A stretch of DNA of 24,400 nucleotides from an uncultured Bacteroidota bacterium (lineage in GTDB: Bacteria; Bacteroidota; Bacteroidia; Chitinophagales; Chitinophagaceae). Each line of letters opens with the position of its first letter. Position 1 is the first letter of the stretch. Shown here in pieces: positions 1 to 8,167 of the stretch. The stretch covers positions 1-24,400 of the forward strand of contig CAJATB010000169.1 in the NCBI GenBank assembly GCA_903944755.1, read 5' to 3'. The position numbers and the translations under genes are program-made. The notes under the pieces were generated by a model. That model did not search any database. It was not told where the DNA came from and saw nothing but the letters and a program-made list of their open reading frames with translations.

Positions 1-482
1 CTGCATCTATGGAAGGCATGCGTCCCTTATTAATTGAAGTGCAAGCATTGGTAACGCAAAGTGTTTATGGAACCCCTCAAAGAACCGTAACAGGTTTTGA
101 TTTAAGAAGGCTGCAATTACTACTAGCTGTTTTAGAAAAACGTGGTGGATTTGCTTTTGGCATGAAAGATGTTTTTGTAAATATTGCTGGTGGCTTAAAA
201 ATAGAAGACCCTTCCTTGGACCTTGCAATAATATTATCATTACTTTCTTCCTACGAAGACATCCCTTTGCCACAGGGCATTTGCTTTGCTGGCGAAGTTG
301 GGTTGAATGGTGAAATTCGTGCCGTAAACAGAATTCAACAAAGAATAAGCGAAGCAGAAAAATTAGGCTTTGAGAAAATATATATTTCTGGTTTTAACCA
401 AAAGGGATTAGAACCAAAAAAATATGCGATTCAAATTATTCCCATTGAAAGAGTAGACGAAGCTTATCGATTATTTTTCTAG
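1..482 (+). CDS. radA: DNA repair protein RadA/Sms, C-terminal part (5' end outside window)
   Basis: This is the C-terminal part of RadA (Sms), a RecA-like ATPase that helps process recombination intermediates during DNA repair. The frame is open through the window edge (codon boundary at base 3), so the ATG at 9 is an internal Met: the zinc finger, Walker A and KNRFG parts of the family lie upstream. What remains is the Lon-protease-like domain, recognisable by EGMRPLLIEVQALV near the edge, YGTPQRTVTGFD, LLLAVLEKRGG, the VNIAGGLKIEDPSLDLA stretch and GEVGLNGEIRAVNRIQQR. Here it serves as a structural/DNA-binding module, not a protease. The gene ends with TAG at 480-482, overlapping the GTG of the next gene by one base, so the two are probably translationally coupled. 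Identification is firm; only the missing 5' part is uncertain. Confidence 0.95.
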   Translation, partial: ASMEGMRPLLIEVQALVTQSVYGTPQRTVTGFDLRRLQLLLAVLEKRGGFAFGMKDVFVNIAGGLKIEDPSLDLAIILSLLSSYEDIPLPQGICFAGEVGLNGEIRAVNRIQQRISEAEKLGFEKIYISGFNQKGLEPKKYAIQIIPIERVDEAYRLFF

Positions 483-1198
483 TGCTTCCTTACTGTTGGC
501 ATATATTAAAGGAATACGTAAAATCTTTTTTTCATTTATTATACCCACATATATGCTTGCATTGTGGTACCGAACAGCTAACGGACAAGCAAGTGCTTTG
601 TTCTAATTGTATTATCAAGTTACCCTATACTGATTTTTTTTTCATGCAGGATAATGCCGTAGAAAAAATATTTTGGGGTAGAACAAAAATTGCAGCAGCA
701 GGTGCTTTATTATTTTTTACAAAAGATAGTATTGTACAAGTACTCATTTTTGAATTGAAATATAAACAACATAAAAAAGCAGGATTATTACTTGGGAACT
801 TAATTGGAATGGAATTAAGTAAATTGAAAAAATTTAATTCAATCGATTTTTTAATCCCCATCCCAATTAGTGCTAAAAAAGCGAGAAGCAGAAGTTTTAA
901 CCAGGCCCAAATAATTTGTGAAGGTATACTCCAATTTTGGCCAGGGAAAAAGATTACAAATAATTTAAAAAAAATAAATACAGGACTTACTCAAACACAT
1001 AAGGATAGAGTACAAAGAGGTATGACAAAGCTGCCTATATTTTACCTTCAACGCCCAGAAGTACTATGCAATAAAAATCTATTATTAGTTGACGATGTGG
1101 TCACTACAGGCGCTACCATTGAAAGCGCTTGTATTTGTTTAGAAGTAGCAAAACCTAAAACAATTAGCCTGGCCACAGCCGCTTATACCCTAAACTAA
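482..1198 (+). CDS. ComF-family phosphoribosyltransferase-like protein
   Basis: A 238-residue ComF-family (GntX-like) protein. An N-terminal zinc-ribbon-like pair of Cys motifs (C25-x2-C28 and C40-x2-C43) is followed by a type I phosphoribosyltransferase domain with the PRPP-binding signature LLLVDDVVTTGAT around residues 200-212 and the family motif RSFNQAQ near residue 139. In naturally competent bacteria ComF helps single-stranded DNA uptake; in most others the role is unproven, so I do not assign a pathway. The GTG at 482 is chosen because it keeps the zinc ribbon whole (the next Met lies after it) and because TAGTG joins it to radA by a one-base overlap. That pairing with a recombination gene fits a DNA-processing role, but this is inference. 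Confidence 0.88.
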   Translation: MLPYCWHILKEYVKSFFHLLYPHICLHCGTEQLTDKQVLCSNCIIKLPYTDFFFMQDNAVEKIFWGRTKIAAAGALLFFTKDSIVQVLIFELKYKQHKKAGLLLGNLIGMELSKLKKFNSIDFLIPIPISAKKARSRSFNQAQIICEGILQFWPGKKITNNLKKINTGLTQTHKDRVQRGMTKLPIFYLQRPEVLCNKNLLLVDDVVTTGATIESACICLEVAKPKTISLATAAYTLN

Positions 1199-1244
1199 AC
1201 TTTATTAGCAGAATGTTGTTATATTGAATTATAAACTACAACTC

Positions 1245-1769
1245 ATGAAACTAATAGTAACTCTTTTATGCTTAGCAAGCACTTTTTTAACAAACGGGCA
1301 AAGCATTCATAGCTTTAAAGTAAAAAGTATTGACGGAAAAGAAATTAACCTTGCAAGTTTTAAAGGCAAGAAAATACTAATTGTAAATACGGCAAGTAAA
1401 TGTGGCTATACTGGCCAATACGAAGCCTTACAAAAAGTATATACACAGTACAAGGATAAGTTAGTTATTATTGGATTCCCCTGCAACCAGTTTGGTGGCC
1501 AAGAACCAGGGACCAATGACGCCATTGTTGAATTTTGTCAAAAAAATTACGGCGTAACTTTTCCATTAGGGGACAAGCTGGATGTTAAAGGAGAAAATGC
1601 AGCGCCAATTTATAAATGGTTAACTCAAAAATCACAAAACGGGGTGTTGGATGCAACCATTGGCTGGAATTTTAATAAGTTCTTACTAGACGAGCAAGGC
1701 AAAATGATTGCTTACTTCCCTAGTAATGTAAAGCCAGATAGCGAAAGTATTTTGTCTTATCTAAAGTAA
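1245..1769 (+). CDS. Exported Cys-type glutathione peroxidase (thioredoxin-dependent type likely)
   Basis: A 174-residue glutathione-peroxidase-family protein that reduces hydroperoxides. From the ATG at 1245 the first ~19 residues form a signal peptide (MKLIVTLLCLASTFLTNGQS), so the enzyme is probably periplasmic; an in-frame TTG at 1224 would add seven residues before it and looks less likely. The catalytic position is Cys53 (TASKCGYTGQY) rather than selenocysteine. The Gln of the NQFGGQE motif (81-87) and Trp141-Asn142 (GWNF) complete the catalytic set. Cys98 in EFCQKNYGVTFP sits where the resolving Cys of two-Cys, thioredoxin-dependent bacterial enzymes is found, so thioredoxin is a likelier reductant than glutathione (inference). 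It starts 46 bp after comF and may be co-transcribed. Confidence 0.92.
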   Translation: MKLIVTLLCLASTFLTNGQSIHSFKVKSIDGKEINLASFKGKKILIVNTASKCGYTGQYEALQKVYTQYKDKLVIIGFPCNQFGGQEPGTNDAIVEFCQKNYGVTFPLGDKLDVKGENAAPIYKWLTQKSQNGVLDATIGWNFNKFLLDEQGKMIAYFPSNVKPDSESILSYLK

Positions 1770-1802
1770 TCGGCTTCCACAACTATCCATTATCTTCGCT
1801 CC

Positions 1803-2999
1803 ATGTTATTAAGTGAAGTTATTGGCCAAGAAAAATTAAAACAACAATTAGTTGAAATGGTACAGCACCAGAGGCTGAGCCATGCCTTATTGTTTGTTGG
1901 GCCTGAGGGTTCGGGCACTTTGCCTTTGGCTATTGCTTTTGCGCAATATATAGTAAGTATTCCTAATAGTCAAAAAGTGGAAGCGGCTGATATGTTTGGT
2001 GCGGCGGCCCCTGTTGAACAAAAAGTATATAGCCCCGATGAAATTGCCAGCTTGCCTGCCTACCAAAGGGCAAGTCAGTTAATGCACCCAGATTTGCATT
2101 TTTCTTTTCCTACAATTACCGAAAAACCTGGCACTAAAAATATTAGCGCCCATTTTATTGAAGAGTGGAGAGAGTTTATAAAAATATACCCATACGGAAA
2201 TGTTTTTGATTGGCTTCAGTTTATCAAAGCCGAAAATAAGCAAGGCAATATTAGTGCAGACGAATGCGCAGAAATTATTAAAAAGCTTTCCTTTAAAAGT
2301 TTTGAAAGCTCCTACAAGGTGCTTGTCATGTGGATGCCCGAATATTTAGGCAAAGAAGGAAATAAGTTATTGAAACTGATAGAGGAGCCCCCTCCAAATA
2401 CTATTTTTTTATTGGTGGCCACTTCGGAGGAAAACATATTGCCTACTATACTAAGTCGATGCCAATATATTAAAGTGCCTAGGCTTACTAATAGTGAAAT
2501 AGAAAAAGCCCTAATCGAAAAGGGACAAATTGAACCTGATAAAGCAGCGCAAGTAGCTGCGATGTCTGACGGCAACTACTTGGAAGCATTACACTTGTTA
2601 CAGCATAGTGATGCCGACTTTTTAACGCTTATTAGAGAATGGCTTAATGCAATTCTTAAAAATGGCCCACTGGCGCAGTTAAAATGGGTTGACGATATAA
2701 GTAAGATGGGCAGAGAGCCTCAAAAACAGTTTTTGAAGTACTTTAATCACTTATTAGAACAAAGTATTCGACTAAAGGTACTGGGTAGCGAGCTCCCAAT
2801 GGACCCTTCCTTGAAGGATTTCGCCTTGAGAATCAACAAAATAGCAGGGGTTGGCCAAATGGAAGCCATTATTCAAGAGCTAGATAAAGCCACTTACTAT
2901 ATTGAACGTAATGCGAATGCCAAAATGCTATTTATGGCTTTGGGCATCAAGTTCTACCATATCATTCAGAACAAAACCTTAATTTTGACAGAAGCGTAG
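1803..2999 (+). CDS. holB: DNA polymerase III delta'-like clamp-loader subunit
   Basis: A 398-residue clamp-loader AAA+ protein of the delta' (HolB) type, part of the complex that loads the beta sliding clamp. The N-terminus MLLSEVIGQEKLKQQL and the RLSHALLFVGPEGSG segment (about 24-38) are typical. Downstream are EEPPPNTIFLLVATSEENILPTILSRCQ pieces: the sensor 1 region and the SRC motif conserved in delta' and gamma/tau. The Walker A lysine is absent (GPEGSGTLP, 33-41), so ATP hydrolysis by this subunit is unlikely, as in classical delta'. The zinc module that usually follows the first AAA+ strands is replaced by a Cys-free stretch (about 58-90) before HPDLHF. The C-terminal third (about 265-398) is the helical collar domain. 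The start is the first ATG, 33 bp after the peroxidase stop. Confidence 0.9.
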   Translation: MLLSEVIGQEKLKQQLVEMVQHQRLSHALLFVGPEGSGTLPLAIAFAQYIVSIPNSQKVEAADMFGAAAPVEQKVYSPDEIASLPAYQRASQLMHPDLHFSFPTITEKPGTKNISAHFIEEWREFIKIYPYGNVFDWLQFIKAENKQGNISADECAEIIKKLSFKSFESSYKVLVMWMPEYLGKEGNKLLKLIEEPPPNTIFLLVATSEENILPTILSRCQYIKVPRLTNSEIEKALIEKGQIEPDKAAQVAAMSDGNYLEALHLLQHSDADFLTLIREWLNAILKNGPLAQLKWVDDISKMGREPQKQFLKYFNHLLEQSIRLKVLGSELPMDPSLKDFALRINKIAGVGQMEAIIQELDKATYYIERNANAKMLFMALGIKFYHIIQNKTLILTEA

Positions 3000-3071
3000 C
3001 TGTTGAATAGAATGTGGGCTAAAGTTGCTATGCTGGGTATTTCAATTCATTAACAGTTTAGATTTTTATAT

Positions 3072-4415
3072 ATGGGATGTGGATCATGCGGAACTGGGAA
3101 ACCAGGCGGTTGCAAAAGCAATGGCGGATGCAGCACTGGTGGTTGTAACCGATTAAATGTACACGACTGGCTAAGCGATTTGCCAATTGATGATATAGCT
3201 ACACAATGCAAAGTTGTGGAAGTAAGCTTCAAACAAGGAAGCCGTAAAGAATTTTTCAAAAACTCAAATTTACAACAATTCGAAAAAGGCGACTACGTAA
3301 CTGTAGAAGGCGTTAACGGATATGATTTGGGGGAAGTTTCATTAACTGGCGAGCTAGTGCGTTTGCAATTGAAAAAAAGAGGGATGGATGAGTTTAGTCC
3401 CGATATGAAAAAAATTATTAGGACTAGTACCGACAGGGACTTAGAAACCTACAAAATAAGCAAAAGCCGTGAAGCCGATATTTTAGCAAAAAGCCGTGCA
3501 CATGCAAGGCAGCTAAAATTACAAATGAAGCTGAGCGAAATTGAAATTCAAGCAGATGGTAAAAAAGGTACTTTCTTTTATACTGCCGACGACCGTATTG
3601 ACTTTAGAGAACTAATAAGAATATTCGCAGGCGAGTTTAAAGTAAAAGTAGAAATGCGACAAATTGGGATTCGCCAAGAAGCCGCAAAAGTAGGTGGCAT
3701 AGGAAGTTGTGGCCGCGAACTATGTTGTAGTACTTGGTTGCATGATTTTAAAAGTGTTAACACCACTGCTGCACGTTACCAAAATTTATCTATTAACCAA
3801 ACAAAATTAAGTGGTCAATGTGGCCGTCTGAAATGTTGTTTGAATTTTGAATTAGATACTTATTTAGATGCTTTACAAGCCTTTCCCGATTACGCTGATA
3901 CTTTACAAACTGCAATGGGCCAGGCATTCTTAATTAAGAAAGATATTTTTAAAAATTTAATGTGGTATACCCTTCCTAATAATACCAAACATTACCCTTT
4001 AACTATTGAGCGTGTTAAAGAAATAAAGAATTTAAATAAACAAGGTGTCATTGTTAATGAGCTTGAAGCAGTAGAAGTAACAAGTGGCAAACCGAAAGAA
4101 GTGGAACCTGATTTTGTAGATGTAGTAGGTCAAATTAGCTTAAGAAGTTTGGAAAAGAACGACAGAAGAAGAAGAGATCAACAAAGAGGAGACCAAGGTC
4201 GTCCAGGGCCAAGAGACAATCGAGGACCAAATAATAATGAGCGTCGTCCACAAGGCGGACCAGCAGGCCAGTCGGCTCAAGGACCTAGGCCTCCAATGAA
4301 CCCTAACCGTCCAATGAACCGCCCTAATAATCCTAACAACGGACCAAGAAATAACAATCCAAATAATAGACCCAATAATCCTACTCAAGGACCAGCGGCC
4401 CCTAGTGAAAATTAA
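3072..4415 (+). CDS. ricT: RicT/PSP1-domain protein with Cys-rich N-terminus and disordered tail
   Basis: A 447-residue PSP1-domain protein related to Bacillus YaaT/RicT, a subunit of an iron-sulfur complex that affects RNA processing and development in Bacillus; its role in Bacteroidota is not established. The first 25 residues are Gly/Cys-rich (Cys at 3, 6, 14, 20, 25), a likely metal or Fe-S site. The PSP1 core (about 50-345) has the two family Cys clusters GSCGRELCCSTW and GQCGRLKCCLNFE. From about residue 360 the protein becomes a low-complexity Asn/Pro/Arg/Gly tail (first RRRRDQQRGDQGRPGPR, then repeated NP, RP and NN units), almost certainly disordered and possibly RNA-binding. It follows holB by 72 bp and ends at a strong terminator. 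Confidence 0.9.
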   Translation: MGCGSCGTGKPGGCKSNGGCSTGGCNRLNVHDWLSDLPIDDIATQCKVVEVSFKQGSRKEFFKNSNLQQFEKGDYVTVEGVNGYDLGEVSLTGELVRLQLKKRGMDEFSPDMKKIIRTSTDRDLETYKISKSREADILAKSRAHARQLKLQMKLSEIEIQADGKKGTFFYTADDRIDFRELIRIFAGEFKVKVEMRQIGIRQEAAKVGGIGSCGRELCCSTWLHDFKSVNTTAARYQNLSINQTKLSGQCGRLKCCLNFELDTYLDALQAFPDYADTLQTAMGQAFLIKKDIFKNLMWYTLPNNTKHYPLTIERVKEIKNLNKQGVIVNELEAVEVTSGKPKEVEPDFVDVVGQISLRSLEKNDRRRRDQQRGDQGRPGPRDNRGPNNNERRPQGGPAGQSAQGPRPPMNPNRPMNRPNNPNNGPRNNNPNNRPNNPTQGPAAPSEN

Positions 4416-4445
4416 TTTACAAAATTGCACTAGGAAAAATTTTTC

Positions 4446-4482
4446 AAAAAAAATACCCCCGAAATTCGGGGGTATTTTTTTT
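4446..4482. terminator. Bidirectional intrinsic terminator between ricT and pepF
   Basis: TACCCCC (4454-4460) and GGGGGTA (4468-4474) form a GC-rich stem, extendable by one G-C pair, flanked by A6 on the left and T8 on the right. The hairpin therefore works as an intrinsic terminator in both directions: for ricT on + (stop at 4415) and for pepF on - (stop at 4497). Confidence 0.9.
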
Positions 4483-4496
4483 GCCTTATTAAACTC

Positions 4497-6221
4497 TTAA
4501 TTATATAATTTTTCCAACTCTTCATTTGTAAAATCCATTAATGTTTTTACATAATCAGGAGAGAAATTGAATTCTAGTCCTGCAGTTTTGTATAATTCTG
4601 GCAAAGTTCTTGTGCCTCCTAATGCCAATGCATTCATGTAATTTTCTAAAGCTGCTGTTGGATTTTTTTGATATTGCATCCACATACCTATTGCCCCCAG
4701 TTGAGCAATACCATATTCGATATAATAAAAAGGTACTTCAAATAAATGCAATTGTCTTTGCCATCCTATAGCTCGGTATTGTTTCAGTCCTGAGAAATCG
4801 ATACTCTTACTTGAAAATTCTTTTACAATATTCTGCCAAGTATTTGTTCTTTGCTCTACAGTATGGTTAGGATTTTCATATACCCAATGTTGGAACTTAT
4901 CAATAATTGCAATCCAAGGGAAAATAGTAATAGTGCGTTCTAGTTGGTGCTCTTTAGCTCTTTTTAAATCGGCCTCGTTATCGAAGAACGATTGCCAATG
5001 TTCCATCGTAAATAATTCCATAGCCATACTTGCTACCTCTGCTATTTCCATTGGATATTCTTTAAAACCACTCAATGCTAAAGGATGTGATAAAAAAGAA
5101 TGTACCGCATGCCCACCTTCGTGTACCATTGTGGTTACGTCCCCCATTTGCCCAGCCGCATTCATGAAAATAAATGGTGCCCCTGATTCTGCCAAAGGAC
5201 AGTTGTAGCCCCCAGGCGCCTTTCCTTTTCTGCTTTCTAAATCAAAGTGTTTTAATGCTTTCATCTTGCGTAAACAGTCGGCAAAAAAGGGATTCAATGC
5301 TTCAAAACAAGCAACTGATTTTTCATACAAATCATTGCCATCTGTAAAAGGTCGCAAAGGCAATGTTCCTGCTGGTTCTGCTTCTGTATCCCATGGCTTT
5401 AATTTATCGAGTGCCAATTTTTCTCTTTTACGTGTATAAATTTTATCAAGCAATGGCATTACATGTAATTTTACCGCTGCATGAAATTGAAAACAATCTT
5501 CTTTAGTATAATCAAACCTGCCTAATTCTACAAACTTATAATCTCTATAATTTGCAAAACCAGCGTTCACTGCAACCTGATTTCTTTTTTCGATTAAAGT
5601 ACTAAATAGCTCATGTAAACTTTCTTGGTCCTGCAAACGACGGTCTTGAATTTTACGATACACTTCTTCCCTTACCGCCCTGTCCTCATGTTCTAAAAAC
5701 TTTGCAGCTTGTTGCAATGTATATTCTTTGCCTTCCATTTGCACAGTCATCTTACCCGCAATAGTTCCATACTGTTGTTGTAAAACACTTAATTCTGCTT
5801 GAATAGGAATGTTCTCCGTTCTAAATAATTCAATGCTCTTATTCACCGAACGTAAATAAGTATAATATTCCTTTGCATCTAATTCAGCAGTGTAAGGGGA
5901 TTGTACCAACTTTTTATTCAAGGCATCTGCGTAGGGTTGCATTTGAGGTTGAATTTCCATACAGAAATAGTTAAACGCCTCCTCTAATGACTTATCGGTG
6001 GTATCACAAGTCATTTTAATTTGCCTCCAACAAGCATCTTCACTTATAAACGCTTCCAATTCGCTTAAATCTTTTAGCCACTTTTCAAGGGTTACTTTAC
6101 TTTCAATTGGCCTTTCGTTCAATTCCTTGAAAAAGGGTTCAATCGTTTCCCAGTTAGTCAGTACGAAGTCCTGAGGTAGGTAATTATGTGTTAATTTTTT
6201 AATGTCTGCCGTTCTAGTCAT
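4497..6221 (-). CDS. pepF: M3 family oligoendopeptidase (PepF-like)
   Basis: A 574-residue cytoplasmic M3 metallopeptidase that cleaves short peptides. The zinc-binding HExxH is HEGGH at 367-371 (His367 and His371 ligands, Glu368 catalytic), followed by HSFLSHP; the third ligand lies in MEIAEVASMAMELF (Glu392 or Glu395). The preceding KGKAPGGYNCPLAESGAPFI pieces and the late PFYYIEYGIAQLGA segment, which carries family substrate-binding Tyr residues, are typical of oligoendopeptidase F. There is no signal peptide. The start is the ATG at 6221, with a good TAnnTTTG box about 20 bp upstream. It is divergent from mutL and convergent with ricT, so it is probably monocistronic. Confidence 0.93.
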   Translation of the reverse strand: MTRTADIKKLTHNYLPQDFVLTNWETIEPFFKELNERPIESKVTLEKWLKDLSELEAFISEDACWRQIKMTCDTTDKSLEEAFNYFCMEIQPQMQPYADALNKKLVQSPYTAELDAKEYYTYLRSVNKSIELFRTENIPIQAELSVLQQQYGTIAGKMTVQMEGKEYTLQQAAKFLEHEDRAVREEVYRKIQDRRLQDQESLHELFSTLIEKRNQVAVNAGFANYRDYKFVELGRFDYTKEDCFQFHAAVKLHVMPLLDKIYTRKREKLALDKLKPWDTEAEPAGTLPLRPFTDGNDLYEKSVACFEALNPFFADCLRKMKALKHFDLESRKGKAPGGYNCPLAESGAPFIFMNAAGQMGDVTTMVHEGGHAVHSFLSHPLALSGFKEYPMEIAEVASMAMELFTMEHWQSFFDNEADLKRAKEHQLERTITIFPWIAIIDKFQHWVYENPNHTVEQRTNTWQNIVKEFSSKSIDFSGLKQYRAIGWQRQLHLFEVPFYYIEYGIAQLGAIGMWMQYQKNPTAALENYMNALALGGTRTLPELYKTAGLEFNFSPDYVKTLMDFTNEELEKLYN

Positions 6222-6240
6222 TCATTGCTATTTTAAGACG

Positions 6241-6248
6241 CAAATTTA
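6241..6248 (-). promoter_or_regulatory. -7 box TAAATTTG before pepF
   Basis: On the minus strand this reads TAAATTTG, an exact match to the Bacteroidota primary-sigma -7 consensus TAnnTTTG. It ends 19 bp before the pepF ATG. No convincing -33 TTTG box is seen at ideal spacing. Confidence 0.55.
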
Positions 6249-6258
6249 CTACTTTTAC

Positions 6259-6281
6259 ACACTTTAAAAGTGTTAAAAGTG
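6259..6281. repeat. 15-bp palindrome overlapping a 9-bp tandem repeat at the mutL start
   Basis: 6259-6273 is a perfect inverted repeat (ACACTTT, central A, AAAGTGT). Overlapping it, TTAAAAGTG occurs twice in tandem (6264-6272 and 6273-6281). Each copy ends in an in-frame GTG, and these are the two possible mutL starts. The palindrome lies between the divergent pepF and mutL genes. Confidence 0.75.
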
Positions 6282-8141
6282 GCCGATACTATACATTTAC
6301 TTCCAGATCACATTGCAAACCAAATTGCTGCCGGTGAGGTTATCCAACGCCCCGCTAGTGCTGTGAAGGAATTATTGGAGAATGCGGTAGACGCTGGCGC
6401 AACCGAAATTCGATTAATTATCAATGATGCGGGTAAATCACTCATTCAAGTGATTGATAATGGCAAGGGCATGAGTGTAATTGATGCCCAAAACGCATTT
6501 GCGCGCCATGCGACTAGTAAAATTAGTACCATTGACGACCTATTTCAAATAAGGACCATGGGATTTCGTGGCGAAGCATTAGCCTCTATTGCAGCAGTTG
6601 CCCAAGTAAACCTCAAGACAAGACGACCAGAAGACGAGTTAGGCACTAGTGTAGACATGGAGCATAGTAAAGTAACTGCAACCTCCCCCATTGCGCATCC
6701 TGTTGGAACTAGTATAAGTATGAAAAATTTATTTTTTAATGTGCCTGCAAGAAGAAACTTTTTAAAAAGCAATGCGGCTGAATTAAAACATATTTTAGAA
6801 GAATTTACAAGAGTAGCTTTGGCATTTCCAGAAATATATTTTAGCCTAACTAGCAATGGACAGGATGTATATCATTGGGACAGCGGTAGTTTTAAACAAA
6901 GAGCCATTCAAGTGTTGGGAAATAGCTACAACGCAAAACTGGTTGCTGTGGGTGAAAAAACCGACTACCTTACTATTGCGGGATTTGTAGGTAAACCTGA
7001 AACTGCAAAAAAAACGAGAAGTGATCAATACTTTTTCGTGAACAGGCGTTTTATTAAAAGCGCGTATTTACATCATGCTGTAGCCAATGCCTTTGAAGGG
7101 ATGCTTTCAAAAGAAAATTTTCCTAGTTACATTTTATATATTGACGTTGACCCTTCTCAAGTGGACATAAATGTGCACCCAACCAAACAAGAAATTAAAT
7201 TCGAGGACGATAAAATTATTTATGCATTTGTACAAGCTGCTGTCAAACATGCACTTGCTCAATTTAGCATAGCACCGTCATTAGATTTTTCATTAGATGC
7301 TTCTATCCAAAGCTTGGATGCCATTCAGCAACCTTTTACGGACGAAAAAATACAAAGTACAGCAAGCAGTTCTTTGTACGCAGGGTTTACGCAAAAGAAT
7401 CAGGCCCATTTTATACCAAAATCCGACAACGCCCGAACACAAGACTGGAAAAGTTTTTTTACAGATATTCCAAGTACGGCAAATGAAACAAGCCAAGAAG
7501 GCTATAATAAAGAATCCTTTATTGTAAAACCTTCTTCGATGGGTTTGTACAAGGAAACGAAAGGCCTGCAAATAAACGAAGACGCCGCATTACTTCAAAT
7601 TAATAATACCTATATCATTGCTCCTGCTGATAATGGTTGTGTAATGATTCATCAGCAGTTAGCACACGAGCGGGTGTTGTATGAAAAGTTTCAGAAAGCA
7701 AGTATTCAACCCCATGCGACACAAAAAAGTTTATTCCCTGTAGTGTTAGAACTAAGTGTTAGCGATGCGATTTTATTAGAAGAAATTATAGAGGACTTAG
7801 CATTAATTGGATACGAAATTGAACCATTTGGACAAAATAGTTTTATCATACAAGGAATACCTGCCGATGTTATTTCAGGGAATGAAAAAAATGCAATTGA
7901 ATTATTATTAGAACAGTTCAAGCATTTTAGCGGAGATATTAAATTTAGTAAGCGCGAAAAATTAATTCGTTGTATGGCTCGTCAAATGGCTATTAAAGCC
8001 GGACAGTCGCTTACACAAAAAGAAATGCATGGCTTAATTGAGTCCCTAGTTGAATGCGAAACGCCTAATATAACAGCTAGTGGTGCGCCAACCTATATTG
8101 AATTTAAAGAAGAATACCTAGACGGCTTATTTAGCAAATAG
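6270..8141 (+). CDS. mutL: DNA mismatch repair protein MutL, endonuclease motifs degenerate
   Basis: A 623-residue MutL, the mismatch-repair ATPase that couples MutS to downstream processing. The N-terminal GHKL ATPase has ELLENAVDAGAT (motif I), DNGKGM (motif II), ATSKI and TMGFRGEALASI (motif III), then the transducer domain to about residue 335. A variable Ser/Gln-rich linker (about 340-430) leads to the C-terminal dimerisation domain. The endonuclease motifs of MutH-less bacteria are not intact: the DQHAxxE site reads HQQLAHE (461-467) and the CPHGRP site reads TASGAP (602-607). Two GTG starts are possible, 6270 and 6279; the second gives MADTIHLLPD, which resembles relatives better. A near-consensus -7 box (TACTTTTA, 6250-6257) lies just upstream. 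Confidence 0.95.
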   Translation: MLKVADTIHLLPDHIANQIAAGEVIQRPASAVKELLENAVDAGATEIRLIINDAGKSLIQVIDNGKGMSVIDAQNAFARHATSKISTIDDLFQIRTMGFRGEALASIAAVAQVNLKTRRPEDELGTSVDMEHSKVTATSPIAHPVGTSISMKNLFFNVPARRNFLKSNAAELKHILEEFTRVALAFPEIYFSLTSNGQDVYHWDSGSFKQRAIQVLGNSYNAKLVAVGEKTDYLTIAGFVGKPETAKKTRSDQYFFVNRRFIKSAYLHHAVANAFEGMLSKENFPSYILYIDVDPSQVDINVHPTKQEIKFEDDKIIYAFVQAAVKHALAQFSIAPSLDFSLDASIQSLDAIQQPFTDEKIQSTASSSLYAGFTQKNQAHFIPKSDNARTQDWKSFFTDIPSTANETSQEGYNKESFIVKPSSMGLYKETKGLQINEDAALLQINNTYIIAPADNGCVMIHQQLAHERVLYEKFQKASIQPHATQKSLFPVVLELSVSDAILLEEIIEDLALIGYEIEPFGQNSFIIQGIPADVISGNEKNAIELLLEQFKHFSGDIKFSKREKLIRCMARQMAIKAGQSLTQKEMHGLIESLVECETPNITASGAPTYIEFKEEYLDGLFSK

Positions 8142-8167
8142 CCTTAATCCAAGTCGGGTGAAATTTA

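Noticed and set aside
1791..1798. TATCTTCG resembling a -7 box just before holB
   Set aside because: It ends only 4 bp before the ATG, so transcription would start inside the coding region; probably chance, or holB is read from upstream.
4140..4430. 96-codon Trp/Ile-rich open frame on the minus strand
   Set aside because: It is the mirror of the repetitive Asn/Pro/Arg tail of ricT (Pro codons read as Trp/Gly on the other strand) and spans the ricT stop; no protein-like features.
7297..7527. Overlapping + frame in the MutL linker
   Set aside because: Lies in the low-complexity linker of mutL in another frame; the MutL frame continues unbroken to its conserved C-terminal domain.
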